Part shown: positions 23,646 through 33,450 of the stretch, one piece after another
How positions within the stretch are numbered: position 1 is the stretch's first letter
Layout: each line of letters opens with the position of its first letter
Assembly (NCBI RefSeq): GCF_003097655.1
Contig: NZ_QCZH01000027.1
Coordinates: 1 to 45,155 of the forward strand
Reading direction: 5' to 3'
Length of the DNA: 45,155 nt
DNA from: Flavobacterium laiguense
GTDB taxonomy: Bacteria > Bacteroidota > Bacteroidia > Flavobacteriales > Flavobacteriaceae
Program-made: the position numbers and the translations under genes
The notes under the pieces: generated by a model
Database searches by the model: none
Seen by the model: the letters and a program-made list of their open reading frames with translations, nothing else
What the model was told of the DNA's origin: nothing

Positions 23646-23681
23646 ATTGTCATTGCCATTGACATTGATATTGACATTGAT
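23646..23681 (+). repeat. Three 12-bp tandem units before the alkylation repair gene
   Basis: ATTGACATTGAT occurs twice in perfect tandem (23658-23669, 23670-23681), preceded by a degenerate third copy ATTGTCATTGCC (23646-23657). A T run and the ATG at 23693 follow. It lies in the likely promoter/leader region of the DNA alkylation repair gene. Confidence 0.8.
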
Positions 23682-23692
23682 TTTTTTATTAT

Positions 23693-24360
23693 ATGAATTT
23701 TATATCCTCCTTAGAAAAAACATTTAAATATAATAGTAATGTCGAGAATGCTGTTGCCATGTCAAAATACATGAGAAATCTTTTTCCTTTTTTTGGAATA
23801 AAAACAAATGACAGAAGACAAATTTTAAAAAAATTATGGAAAGCAAATCAGCAGGAAGTTTCTCTAAACGTCAGAGAAATTGCCCTAGAATTATTTCAAA
23901 AACAGCAGCGGGAATTTCACTATTGTGCCGTTGAAATTCTGATACAAGAACTAAACAGAAAATACATAAAAGAGGATATTCAACTTATCGAAAAATTAAT
24001 TATTACTAACTCATGGTGGGATAACGTCGATTTCTGGCCAAATATCTATTGGGAAACTATTTATTGCAATTCCCTGGAGAAACGGATTCCGTGATTTTAA
24101 AATTCTCCTCTTCCGAAAACATGTGGCTTAATCGATCTGCCATTCTTTTTCAGTTGAGTTATAAAGATAGAACAAATTTTGATGTATTAAAATTGGTCTG
24201 TGAGAAACACAAAATGTCAACCGAATTTTTCATACAAAAAGCCATTGGCTGGGCGTTAAGGGAATATGCAAAAACAAATCCTAAAGCCGTACGGAGTTTT
24301 GTTGCCCAAACAGTTTTAATGCCTCTAAGCAAAAAAGAAGCCTTGAAAAATCTAAGTTAA
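23693..24360 (+). pseudogene. DNA alkylation repair protein (AlkD-like), frameshifted
   Basis: The two parts together encode about 222 residues of an AlkD-type HEAT-repeat DNA glycosylase, which excises alkylated purines. Part 1 (from 23693) holds NLFPFFGIKTNDRRQILKKL and SWWDNVDF. After that the original frame gives foreign residues and stops at 24094. From 24037 the frame shifted by one resumes the family sequence (AKYLLGNYLLQFPGETDSV, MWLNRSAILFQLSYK, KAIGWALREYAKTNP) to 24360. One base is missing around 24035-24036, and no slippery heptamer is there, so it is a mutation or a sequencing error rather than programmed shifting. If real, the conserved second half is not made. Confidence 0.82.
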
Positions 24361-24402
24361 ACTAAATAATTTTATTAAATTAGCCTTCTTTTCAAATACA
24401 AA

Positions 24403-26196
24403 ATGATCACAAAAATCATCAATAAACTCGAATACCTAGTTGTTTGGGCTCAAGATAAATTAACCAATAAACAGTTTATTTTCTTATCCAGTGTTTTGGT
24501 AGGTATTTCATCAGCATTTGCCGTAATAGTTTTAAAAACATTTGCACACTGGGTTTTTAGATTTGCCACTTATGTGAACTTTCATGTCAACTTTTTTAAG
24601 GTTGGATTACTTAAAATAATGTTACCCGTAATTGGTATTATGCTTACAGTGTTTGTAGTAAAAAGGTTTTTGGGAGGCACAATTGAAAAAGGAACTTCTC
24701 AAATTTTGTATGCAGTAGCAAAAAAGGCAAGTATCATTCCAAGGAAACAAATGTATGCCCAAATAGCAACAAGTTCACTTACCGTTGGGCTTGGTGGTTC
24801 TGCGGGACTTGAGAGTCCAATTGTAATTACGGGAGCTGCTTTTGGATCCAATTATGCCCAAAAATACAGTTTAAACTACAAAGACAGAACATTACTCATT
24901 GGTTGTGGAGTTGCAGCAGGAATAGCAGCTGCATTTAACGCTCCTATTGCAGGAGTTTTGTTTGCCATAGAAGTATTACTTGTAGATGTTAGTATTTCGG
25001 CATTTACTCCTATCATGATTGCTGCAGCAACAGGAGCATTAGTTTCTGCAATGGTTTTAGACGAAACCATTTTGTTGAATTTTACAGGGAGACAAACCTT
25101 TAATTACCATAACATCCCTTATTACATTCTTTTAGGCATTCTTACTGGATTCGTGGCTATTTTTTATGCCAGAAATTTTCAAAAAACAGAACATTTTTTT
25201 AGCCGAATCAAAATTTCCCCCTATAAAAAAGCTTTTTTTGGCGCATCCATTTTAGCACTTTTAATCTTTATTTTCCCAACGCTTTTTGGAGAAGGGTATG
25301 AAAGTATCAAAACCTTATCAGAGAGCGACCCAGGGCAATTATTGGAAAACACCCTTTTCAGTGATTTTAGAAATAACAATTGGGCTTTGCTTGCTTTTGT
25401 AGGTTGCTCTTTTATGCTAAAAGCGTTTGCCACCGGAATCACTTTAGGAAGTGGCGGAAACGGTGGGAATTTTGCCCCTTCCCTATTTTTAGGCTCTTAT
25501 GTTGGTTTTTTCTTTTCTAAATTTTTAAACTTAACGGGCTTAACCAAATTACCCGTAAGTAATTTTACTATGGTCGGTATGGCCGGAATATTAAGCGGAT
25601 TGTTTCATGCGCCTATGACCGCCATATTTTTGATCGCCGAAATCACTGGAGGTTATGGATTAATGATTCCTCTTATGATTGTCTCATCCATTAGTTTTGC
25701 TATTTCAAAATCGTTTGAAAAACATTCTTTGGATGTAAAAAGTTTAGCCCGAAAAGGACATGCTTTTACGAGTAATAAAGACACGAATGTCCTTTCTACA
25801 TTAGACACCAATACCATTATCCAAACGGATTATCTAACCATTTCTGCTGATGAAAATTTAGAAAAATTAGTTGATCTGATTTCCCATTCGAATCAAGTGA
25901 TTTTCGCAGTAGTCAACAAAGAAAAACAACTCCTAGGGATAGTCCATTTTAATGACATCCGAGAAATTATTTTTAATCCATATCGAGTAAAATACACTTT
26001 GGTAAAAGAAATAATGAAAACTTCAATTGACATTATATACCCTACCGATAGCATGGAAATTGTAATGGATAAATTTGAAAAAACAAGAGTATCATTCCTG
26101 CCTGTACTCAAAAACGGTATCTATTACGGCTTTATCTCGAAATCTATAGCACTCGAGGCCTATAGAACCAAGTTAAGATCAATGACGATAGAATAG
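24403..26196 (+). CDS. ClC family chloride channel/transporter with CBS domains
   Basis: This 597-residue inner-membrane protein has about a dozen hydrophobic helices (residues 20-445) followed by a cytosolic pair of CBS domains (about 465-525 and 535-592). The ClC selectivity regions are present: GLGGSAGLESPIV with the gating Glu of GxExP, and GSGGNGGNFAPSLFLG corresponding to GxFxP. A GAGxxA-like VAAGIAAAFNAPIAGVLFAIE helix is also typical. It carries chloride or another anion across the membrane, as channel or H+ antiporter; the gating Glu suggests antiport is possible. The CBS pair probably senses adenine nucleotides. It begins 43 bp after the broken alkylation repair gene. Confidence 0.92.
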   Translation: MITKIINKLEYLVVWAQDKLTNKQFIFLSSVLVGISSAFAVIVLKTFAHWVFRFATYVNFHVNFFKVGLLKIMLPVIGIMLTVFVVKRFLGGTIEKGTSQILYAVAKKASIIPRKQMYAQIATSSLTVGLGGSAGLESPIVITGAAFGSNYAQKYSLNYKDRTLLIGCGVAAGIAAAFNAPIAGVLFAIEVLLVDVSISAFTPIMIAAATGALVSAMVLDETILLNFTGRQTFNYHNIPYYILLGILTGFVAIFYARNFQKTEHFFSRIKISPYKKAFFGASILALLIFIFPTLFGEGYESIKTLSESDPGQLLENTLFSDFRNNNWALLAFVGCSFMLKAFATGITLGSGGNGGNFAPSLFLGSYVGFFFSKFLNLTGLTKLPVSNFTMVGMAGILSGLFHAPMTAIFLIAEITGGYGLMIPLMIVSSISFAISKSFEKHSLDVKSLARKGHAFTSNKDTNVLSTLDTNTIIQTDYLTISADENLEKLVDLISHSNQVIFAVVNKEKQLLGIVHFNDIREIIFNPYRVKYTLVKEIMKTSIDIIYPTDSMEIVMDKFEKTRVSFLPVLKNGIYYGFISKSIALEAYRTKLRSMTIE

Positions 26197-26351
26197 ATTA
26201 TTGACCGGAAATTGATATTATATGGATTATTCAAAAAATTAAACGGAATAAATTTTATTTTTTCTTAAAAAATAGCAAAAGAATACTGTAACAATTTTAC
26301 TACCTAAAAGACTAACTTTTTTTACAAAACAATTTAACCAAATAAAAACTT

Positions 26352-27089
26352 ATGAAAGCACTAAAATCATCATTAATTTTCCTTTTTGTTTTAGGAACAA
26401 ATTCTGGAGCATTTGCTCAAACTGCAGATGAAATTATATCAAAATATATTACTACAATAGGTGGTGCAGAAAAACTAAAAGCATTAAAAGGAATAAAAAT
26501 GGATATGGTTATAAATGCACAAGGGATGGAAATTCCAGTTGAATTTATACAACAAACTGGCGGTAAAATGTATGTAAAAATCAATTTACAAGGAAAAGAA
26601 ATTACTCAAATGGCTTCTGATGGAGAAACAGTTTGGAGTACCAGTTTCATGACTATGAAAGCTGAAAAATCTGACGCTGAAACTACAGCAAATTCAAAAC
26701 TTAATAATAATGATTTCCCCGATGCGATGTTAGACTACAAAGCAAAAGGATATGCTGCTGAATTTGTAGGTAAAGAAACCAAAGAAGGAACAGAATGTTT
26801 TAAAGTAAAGTTCACAAAAAAACCAATCACTGTTGATGGAGTAAAAGCAGATGATATTACCTATTACTTTTTTGAAACCGAAAACAACCTGCCAATTGCA
26901 ACAGAATCTGAAATTAAACAAGGACCATCAAAAGGGCAAAAATCAGCATCTACAATGAGTGACTATCAAGAAGTTGAAGGTCTTTATTTTCCTTTCTCAA
27001 TGAATCAAGGAGGTCAAGAAATGAAAATTAAAAAAATAACACTTAACCCAACGGTAGACGCAAAAGCATTTGCTTTTCCAGTACAATAA
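26352..27089 (+). CDS. Periplasmic LolA-like protein
   Basis: This 245-residue exported protein has a Sec signal peptide MKALKSSLIFLFVLGTNSGAFA (cleavage near residue 22). The mature chain begins TADEIISKYITTIGGAEKLKALKGIKM and continues as a half-barrel of beta strands (residues 40-240) like the outer membrane lipoprotein-sorting (LolA/LolB/MucB) fold. Flavobacterial proteins of this kind bind lipids or lipoproteins in the periplasm. It is probably not the main LolA carrier, since strong family motifs are missing. A partial -7 box TAACTTTT (26313-26320) precedes it, and a hairpin separates it from the BNR protein gene. Confidence 0.8.
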   Translation: MKALKSSLIFLFVLGTNSGAFAQTADEIISKYITTIGGAEKLKALKGIKMDMVINAQGMEIPVEFIQQTGGKMYVKINLQGKEITQMASDGETVWSTSFMTMKAEKSDAETTANSKLNNNDFPDAMLDYKAKGYAAEFVGKETKEGTECFKVKFTKKPITVDGVKADDITYYFFETENNLPIATESEIKQGPSKGQKSASTMSDYQEVEGLYFPFSMNQGGQEMKIKKITLNPTVDAKAFAFPVQ

Positions 27090-27107
27090 AAACCTTCAAA
27101 AATCATT

Positions 27108-27143
27108 AAAATCCTTATTTTATAGATAAGGATTTTTTTTTAA
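27108..27143 (+). terminator. Terminator between the LolA-like and BNR genes
   Basis: AAATCCTTAT and ATAAGGATTT form a 10-bp stem with a 7-nt loop, followed by eight T. It is located 19 bp after the LolA-like stop codon and ends only 9 bp before the next ATG, so the next gene may depend on partial readthrough or a promoter upstream. Confidence 0.75.
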
Positions 27144-27152
27144 AATTTAGTT

Positions 27153-30100
27153 ATGAAAAAAACAGGACTTCTGGTTGCTTGCATTGGATTACTATCTGTA
27201 ACAACCCTATTTGCTCAAGAAAAAATTGTTTTGAAAGGAAAAGAATTGTTTGGTGACATGAAAGCCAGACACATTGGCCCTGCACTAATGAGCGGTCGAA
27301 TTACTGACTTAGAGATGCATCCTACAAACAATAAAATTATGTACACAGCCACAGCTGGTGGTGGTGTTTGGAAAAGTAATGACGGAGGAGCCTCATTCAA
27401 CCCCATTTTTGACGAACATATCCAATCTATAGGTTGCATTGCAATAGACCCTTCTAAACCAGACCAAAACATTTGGGTAGGTACAGGGGAAACTTGGACG
27501 AGAAATAGCGTTTCAATGGGAGATGGTATTTATAAATCGACAGATGGAGGGCAAAACTGGAAAAATATGGGATTGCCAAAATCCGATCGAATTAGTTCCA
27601 TTATAATAGATCCTAAAAACAGTGATATTGTTTGGGTTGGTGTACTTGGAGCACTTTGGGGTGATAGCGACGAAAGAGGGATCTACAAAACAACAGATGG
27701 TGGAACTACCTGGAACAAAGTGTTTTTTGTTGACAATAAAACGGGTTGTTCTGATTTAATTGTTGATCCAAAAAACACCAATATAATGTACGCTTCCTTT
27801 TGGGAATTCAGAAGATCAGGATGGTCTTTTAGCTCAGGAGGATCTAATTCTGCTTTGTATAAATCTATTGATGGTGGGAAATCTTGGAGCAAAATTCATA
27901 CAGGATTTCCAGTTGGAAAATTGGGTAGAATTGCAATTGCTGTAGCACCTTCAAATTCAAATATTTTATATTCAGTATTAGAAACTGAAAAACCAGAATT
28001 AAATGGATTGTATCGTTCTGATGATGCTGGTGCCAATTGGAAACACCTAAATAGTGATTTTGGATTAGTAGTTAGGCCTTTCTATTTTTCTAGAATAGTT
28101 GTTGATCCTAGAAATCCAGACATTGTTGTAAAAGGAGGCTTGAGTGGTTCTATAAGTAGAGACGGTGGTAAAACGTTCAAAAACTTAGGATACATGCACG
28201 CCGACATACATGATATTTCTTTTGATAATTTAGACAGCAATAGAATGTTTTGCGGAACTGACGGAGGTGTTTACAGAAGTTGGGATGGTGGTAGTACTAT
28301 GGAAATGGTAAGTAATATTCCAGTTTCACAATTTTATCATGTTAGTATAGATGACAAAGAACCGTATAATGTTTATGGAGGTTTACAAGATAATGGATCT
28401 TGGTACGGACCTACCAAAAGTCCGGGTGGTATAGAATCTAGAGATTGGACACGAATTGGTCAAGGAGATGGTTTTAGAGTAATCAAACACCCTACTAAAA
28501 ACATTATTTATAGCGAAATGCAAGGTGCCGAAAATGTTTGGCGTTTTAATACCGATACAAAAGAGCTAATCACAATTCAACCCCTTGCAGTGAAAGGAGA
28601 TCCAAAATTGCGTTTTAACTGGAATGCTCCAATGGAAATCAGTAAAAAACAAGCGGATCGATTTTATATGGGGAGTCAGTTTGTACATAAATCAGAAGAT
28701 ATGGGACGAACTTGGACCAAAATTTCACCCGATTTAACTACTAATGATCCTTTAAAATACAATACTGAAAAATCAGGAGGACTTTCTGTTGACAATTCGG
28801 GAGCCGAAAAGCACTGTACCATTTTTACAATTGCTGAATCTCCAAAGAACGAAAATGTTATTTGGGCTGGTACTGATGATGGAAACATACAAGTAACAAA
28901 AGATGGAGGAAAATCTTGGACTAATGTAATTGCAAATATTATTGGTTTACCAAAAAATACATGGTGTTATCATATTGAAGCTAGTGTTTTTGGAGAAGGA
29001 ACTGCTTATGCTGTTTTTGAAGGTCATGCCAAAAATGATTACACTCCTTATACTTATAAAACAACTGATTTTGGAGCAACATGGAAATCAATTATTACTC
29101 CAGATGTAGATGGTTTTGTCCGAAATATTCAAGAAGATTTTGTAAATGAAAATTTATTGTTTTTAGGAACCGAAAAGGGGTTGTATATAACTATTGATGG
29201 TGGAAGCAATTGGTCCCATTTTACAAACAAAATGCCAAATGTAGCTGTCCATTATATAGAATTGAGTAAAAAAACAAACGATTTAATTTTGGCTACTCAT
29301 GGTAGAGGTATAATTATATTAGATGATATCACTCCACTAAGACAAATAAATCAAGATATACTTACAAAAGACCTACATTTTTTTGACTTAAAACCCGCAA
29401 TTATTGAAGAAGAATCTAGTTTTGGTGGAACAGCTACCGAATTAGAGTTTGTTGGTCGTAATCCTTCTACTAGTGCTCAAATCATTTATTATTTGAAAAA
29501 AAGACACACTTTAGGTAAAATGGATATTGAAATTCAGGATGAAAAAGGTGCTAAAATCATTTCATTATCAGCAGGAAAACAAAAAGGAATTAATGTAGTA
29601 AATTGGGATTACAACATGAAAAACCCTAAGATTGCTGCAGGAAAAACCCTTTCCTATTCTGGTTTTACAGCTCCAAGGGTTCAAGAAGGCACTTATAAAG
29701 TGATATTGACCAAAGGAAAAGAAACCTATACCCATGATTTAAAAGTATTAAATGATCCTAAAAGTAGTATATCAGCTTCTGATCGTTTAAAACAAAAAGA
29801 AACTACTCGCGAACTCTTTAATAAAAATGAAGAATTAGCTTATACAGTTTATGAGATAGATGAAACCATAAAATTATTAGACCAAATAATTGTAAAAAAC
29901 AAAAGTTTTGCCAAACAAGGAACAAAAATCAAAACTGATTTTGAAACTTTAAAAGCAAAAATGGTTGTTACAACAGGAGACTCTTATGTAGGAGCAGCTG
30001 AACCTCAATTGAGAGAAAAACTAGGAGATTTATACGCTTCTATTGCTGGTAATTTCACAGCTCCTTCCGCATCCCAAATGGAAAATAAAGAAGCAATTCT

Positions 30101-30233
30101 AATAAGATTTGATAGTGCTATGACTGAATTCAAAACACTAAAATCTAAAAATGAAGCGACTTATTTAAAACAAGCTAAAGAACAAAGTTTACCATTTGTA
30201 CTTAAAACATATGCAGAATTTGTTGCAGAATAA
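27153..30233 (+). CDS. BNR/sortilin-type beta-propeller protein
   Basis: This 1026-residue exported protein has a signal peptide MKKTGLLVACIGLLSVTTLFA (about 21 residues). Residues 30-745 form one or two beta-propellers made of BNR/Asp-box and VPS10-like repeats: the motif S-x-D-G-G-x-x-W recurs (KSNDGGASF, KSTDGGQNW, KTTDGGTTW, KSIDGGKSW, RSDDAGANW, TKDGGKSW, TIDGGSNW). A C-terminal region (about 745-1026) is an added beta-rich domain with a coiled coil. Such proteins are often annotated as glycosyl hydrolases, but sialidase catalytic residues are not obvious, so a binding or scaffold role is as likely. No T9SS sorting domain is present. The homologues in flavobacteria are of similar size. 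Confidence 0.88.
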   Translation: MKKTGLLVACIGLLSVTTLFAQEKIVLKGKELFGDMKARHIGPALMSGRITDLEMHPTNNKIMYTATAGGGVWKSNDGGASFNPIFDEHIQSIGCIAIDPSKPDQNIWVGTGETWTRNSVSMGDGIYKSTDGGQNWKNMGLPKSDRISSIIIDPKNSDIVWVGVLGALWGDSDERGIYKTTDGGTTWNKVFFVDNKTGCSDLIVDPKNTNIMYASFWEFRRSGWSFSSGGSNSALYKSIDGGKSWSKIHTGFPVGKLGRIAIAVAPSNSNILYSVLETEKPELNGLYRSDDAGANWKHLNSDFGLVVRPFYFSRIVVDPRNPDIVVKGGLSGSISRDGGKTFKNLGYMHADIHDISFDNLDSNRMFCGTDGGVYRSWDGGSTMEMVSNIPVSQFYHVSIDDKEPYNVYGGLQDNGSWYGPTKSPGGIESRDWTRIGQGDGFRVIKHPTKNIIYSEMQGAENVWRFNTDTKELITIQPLAVKGDPKLRFNWNAPMEISKKQADRFYMGSQFVHKSEDMGRTWTKISPDLTTNDPLKYNTEKSGGLSVDNSGAEKHCTIFTIAESPKNENVIWAGTDDGNIQVTKDGGKSWTNVIANIIGLPKNTWCYHIEASVFGEGTAYAVFEGHAKNDYTPYTYKTTDFGATWKSIITPDVDGFVRNIQEDFVNENLLFLGTEKGLYITIDGGSNWSHFTNKMPNVAVHYIELSKKTNDLILATHGRGIIILDDITPLRQINQDILTKDLHFFDLKPAIIEEESSFGGTATELEFVGRNPSTSAQIIYYLKKRHTLGKMDIEIQDEKGAKIISLSAGKQKGINVVNWDYNMKNPKIAAGKTLSYSGFTAPRVQEGTYKVILTKGKETYTHDLKVLNDPKSSISASDRLKQKETTRELFNKNEELAYTVYEIDETIKLLDQIIVKNKSFAKQGTKIKTDFETLKAKMVVTTGDSYVGAAEPQLREKLGDLYASIAGNFTAPSASQMENKEAILIRFDSAMTEFKTLKSKNEATYLKQAKEQSLPFVLKTYAEFVAE

Positions 30234-30255
30234 TTTTTAAAATTCATCAAATTTT

Positions 30256-30286
30256 AAAACGCTAGCTTTGAGTTAGCGTTTTTTTT
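30256..30286 (+). terminator. Terminator after the BNR protein gene
   Basis: AAAACGCTA and TAGCGTTTT form the stem, with a 9-nt loop, and eight T follow. It separates the BNR gene from uvrA. Confidence 0.85.
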
Positions 30287-30345
30287 ATGCTCAATTTTTA
30301 ACACAAACTTCCATACTGTTCTATAAAAAGTAGCAACCAAAATGG

Positions 30346-30353
30346 TAACTTTG
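30346..30353 (+). promoter_or_regulatory. uvrA: -7 element of uvrA
   Basis: TAACTTTG followed by C, 17 bp before the ATG. There is no good -33 TTG at 17-23 bp, and no LexA-like operator could be recognised by eye. Confidence 0.5.
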
Positions 30354-30369
30354 CTTTTTTGCAAAAATT

Positions 30370-33201
30370 ATGCTAGATACAGACAATACGATTGAAGTTC
30401 AAGGTGCACGCGTTCACAATCTTAAAAATATAGATGTTTCCATTCCGAGAGAAAAACTGGTAGTCATTACAGGTCTTTCGGGGTCGGGAAAATCCTCATT
30501 GGCATTTGACACTATTTATGCCGAGGGACAACGCCGTTATGTAGAAACTTTTTCGGCCTATGCACGACAGTTTTTGGGTGGATTGGAACGTCCCGATGTC
30601 GATAAAATTGACGGACTCTCCCCTGTTATTGCCATTGAACAAAAAACGACCAGCAAAAGCCCGCGCTCTACCGTTGGTACCATTACCGAAATTTATGATT
30701 TTCTGCGTTTGCTTTATGCCCGTGGTGCCGATGCCTACAGTTATAATACTGGCGAAAAAATGGTATCCTACTCGGATGATCAAATTAAAGACTTGATTAT
30801 TCAAGATTTTGCAGGAAAACGTATCAACATTCTTGCTCCGGTTATTCGAGCCAGAAAAGGACATTATGCTGAGCTTTTTCAACAAATTACCAAACAAGGA
30901 TTTTTGAAAGTACGCGTCAATGGCGAAATTCAGGATTTAGTTTCCGGAATGAAACTAGACCGTTACAAAACCCACGATATTGAAATTGTTGTCGACAGGA
31001 TGGTTATCGACGATACCCCAGACAACGAAAAACGTTTGTCCGAAAGCATTAACACCGCCATGCATCACGGCGATAATGTATTGATGGTTCTAGACCAAGA
31101 CACGAATGAAGTTCGTTATTTCAGTCGGAATTTGATGTGTCCTACAACCGGAATATCGTATCAGAATCCGGAACCCAATTTATTTTCTTTCAACTCCCCA
31201 AAAGGAGCTTGTGATTCTTGCAACGGATTGGGAACGGTAAACCAAATCAATGTCAAAAAGATTATACCCAACCCCAAATTATCGATTAAAGCGGGTGGTT
31301 TTGCGCCTTTGGGCGAATACAAATCGTCTTGGATTTTCAAGCAATTGGAAATTATAGGCGAGAAATATGACTTTAAATTGACGGATCCCATTGAAAGTAT
31401 TTCAGCGGAAGCGATGGAAATGATTTTGAATGGTGGAAAAGAAAAATTCAGTATTGAATCAAAAACTGCAGGTATTACCAAAGAATATAAAATTGACTTT
31501 GAAGGAATTGCCCATTTTATCAAAAACCAACACGACGAAAGCGGATCAACTACTATAAAGCGTTGGGCTGCGGCCTTTATGGATGAAATAAAATGCCCTG
31601 TTTGCGAAGGTTCCCGTTTGAAAAAAGAAGCGAATTATTTTAGAATTTATGAAAAAAGCATATCCGAATTGTGCGATATGGATATTTCGGATTTGACAGC
31701 TTGGTTTCTAGATTTGGACCAACATTTATCTGATAAACAAAAGCGAATCGCTACCGAAGTCATTAAAGAAATCAAAGATAGATTGGCTTTCTTGATGAAT
31801 GTAGGTTTGGATTATTTGGCCTTAAGCCGAAGTTCAAAATCACTTTCGGGTGGTGAAGCGCAGCGCATCCGATTGGCGACACAAATTGGGTCACAATTGG
31901 TGGGTGTTTTGTATATTTTGGATGAACCAAGCATTGGTTTACACCAAAGAGACAATGACAAACTGATTCATTCTTTGGAACAATTAAGAGACCTTGGCAA
32001 CTCGGTTATCGTGGTAGAACACGACAAAGACATGATTGAACGCGCCGATTATGTAATTGATATTGGTCCAAAAGCAGGAAAATATGGTGGAGAAATCATC
32101 AGTATTGGAACTCCTGCCGAAACTTTGGCTTCCAACACTATTACTGCTCAGTATTTGAATGGAAAAATGAAGTTGGAAATACCTGAAAAACGACGCGAGG
32201 GAAATGGAAAATTCCTAAAACTAACTGGAGCTACAGGAAATAATCTAAAAAACGTCACTATTGATTTGCCTTTGGGTAAAATGATTTGTGTTACGGGCGT
32301 TTCGGGAAGTGGAAAATCGACATTGATTAATGAAACCCTCTACCCTATTTTGAATGCCTATTATTTTAATGGCGTTAAAATTCCAAAGCCGTATAAAAAG
32401 ATTGAAGGTTTGGAGCATATTGATAAAGTGATTGATATTGACCAAAGTCCAATTGGACGAACACCACGTTCGAATCCCGCAACGTATACAGAAGTTTTTA
32501 CCGAAATACGAAACTTGTTTACGATGACTTCCGAAAGTATGATTCGCGGATATAAAGCGGGACGTTTTAGTTTTAATGTAAAAGGCGGACGCTGCGAAAC
32601 CTGCGAAGGTTCCGGAGTACGAACGATAGAAATGAACTTCTTGCCCGATGTGTATGTGGAATGCGAGACTTGTCAAGGAAAACGTTTTAACAGAGAAACC
32701 TTGGAGATTCGTTATAAAGGAAAATCCATTTCGGATGTATTGAATATGACGGTTGATGAAGCTGTTCCTTTCTTTGAAATGATTCCGAAGATTTACAGAA
32801 AAGTAAAAACGATTCAGGATGTTGGTTTGGGATATATCACGCTTGGTCAACAAAGCACCACACTTTCTGGCGGAGAAGCGCAACGCATCAAACTGGCAGG
32901 TGAATTGTCTAAAAAAGACACCGGAAATACGTTCTATATTCTCGATGAGCCAACAACGGGTTTGCATTTTGAAGACATTCGGGTGTTGATGGATGTGATT
33001 AACAAATTGGTAGACAAAGGCAATACCATCTTGATTATAGAACATAATATGGATGTAATCAAACTAGCCGATTACATTATTGATATTGGCCCCGAAGGTG
33101 GTAAAGGCGGTGGACAGCTTGTAGCCAAAGGAACGCCCGAAGAAATTATAAAAAATAAAAAAAGCTATACGGCACAGTTTTTGAAAAAAGAGTTATCTTA
33201 G
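30370..33201 (+). CDS. uvrA: Excinuclease ABC subunit A (UvrA)
   Basis: This is a 943-residue nucleotide excision repair protein that scans DNA for bulky lesions as a dimer and hands them to UvrB. Both ABC halves are present: Walker A GLSGSGKSSLAFDT (about 34-47) and GVSGSGKSTLINET in the second half. The signature sequences LSGGEAQRIRLA and LSGGEAQRIKLAGEL are present, with Walker B regions YILDEPSIGLHQRD and YILDEPTTGLHFED. The zinc module of the second half is intact (GGRCETCEGSG ... CETCQGKRF). In the first half the upstream Cys pair reads CPTT rather than CPxC, while the partner pair CDSC remains. Length and order are standard. Confidence 0.97.
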   Translation: MLDTDNTIEVQGARVHNLKNIDVSIPREKLVVITGLSGSGKSSLAFDTIYAEGQRRYVETFSAYARQFLGGLERPDVDKIDGLSPVIAIEQKTTSKSPRSTVGTITEIYDFLRLLYARGADAYSYNTGEKMVSYSDDQIKDLIIQDFAGKRINILAPVIRARKGHYAELFQQITKQGFLKVRVNGEIQDLVSGMKLDRYKTHDIEIVVDRMVIDDTPDNEKRLSESINTAMHHGDNVLMVLDQDTNEVRYFSRNLMCPTTGISYQNPEPNLFSFNSPKGACDSCNGLGTVNQINVKKIIPNPKLSIKAGGFAPLGEYKSSWIFKQLEIIGEKYDFKLTDPIESISAEAMEMILNGGKEKFSIESKTAGITKEYKIDFEGIAHFIKNQHDESGSTTIKRWAAAFMDEIKCPVCEGSRLKKEANYFRIYEKSISELCDMDISDLTAWFLDLDQHLSDKQKRIATEVIKEIKDRLAFLMNVGLDYLALSRSSKSLSGGEAQRIRLATQIGSQLVGVLYILDEPSIGLHQRDNDKLIHSLEQLRDLGNSVIVVEHDKDMIERADYVIDIGPKAGKYGGEIISIGTPAETLASNTITAQYLNGKMKLEIPEKRREGNGKFLKLTGATGNNLKNVTIDLPLGKMICVTGVSGSGKSTLINETLYPILNAYYFNGVKIPKPYKKIEGLEHIDKVIDIDQSPIGRTPRSNPATYTEVFTEIRNLFTMTSESMIRGYKAGRFSFNVKGGRCETCEGSGVRTIEMNFLPDVYVECETCQGKRFNRETLEIRYKGKSISDVLNMTVDEAVPFFEMIPKIYRKVKTIQDVGLGYITLGQQSTTLSGGEAQRIKLAGELSKKDTGNTFYILDEPTTGLHFEDIRVLMDVINKLVDKGNTILIIEHNMDVIKLADYIIDIGPEGGKGGGQLVAKGTPEEIIKNKKSYTAQFLKKELS

Positions 33202-33222
33202 ATTAATATAAAATTAACCGCT

Positions 33223-33450
33223 ATGAATAGTTTGAGTTTAAAAGTCGATTTGAATTTCCAACAACTCTTGGATGTTGTAAAACAATTGTCTCCTTCTGAA
33301 AAATTAAAACTTAATGAAGCCATTTGGGATAACGATACCGAGATTCCTATGGAGCATCAACAATTAGTTAATGATAGAATCCAAAAAAGTAAAGCAAACC
33401 CAAACAGAATGCTAGATTGGGATGAAGTATCAAAAAAGCTAGTTGATTAA
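33223..33450 (+). CDS. Antitoxin of an addiction module
   Basis: This 75-residue protein has the layout of putative addiction module components: a helical N-terminus (VDLNFQQLLDVVKQLSPSEKLKLNEAIW) followed by a flexible region (VNDRIQKSKANPNRMLDWDEVSKKL) that in this family wraps the toxin. It starts 21 bp after uvrA and overlaps the toxin start by 1 bp (TAATG). The pair may be read from an uvrA transcript or from a promoter inside uvrA; none is clear in the short gap. Homologues neutralise RelE/ParE-type toxins and repress their own operon. Confidence 0.85.
   Translation: MNSLSLKVDLNFQQLLDVVKQLSPSEKLKLNEAIWDNDTEIPMEHQQLVNDRIQKSKANPNRMLDWDEVSKKLVD

Noticed and set aside
24029..24060. Programmed frameshift in the alkylation repair gene
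   Set aside because: No slippery heptamer, no stimulatory hairpin, and the family is not known to use frameshifting.
32245..33045. A 266-aa minus-strand frame inside uvrA
   Set aside because: It is fully antisense to the conserved second ATPase half of uvrA, and its translation has no recognisable features.
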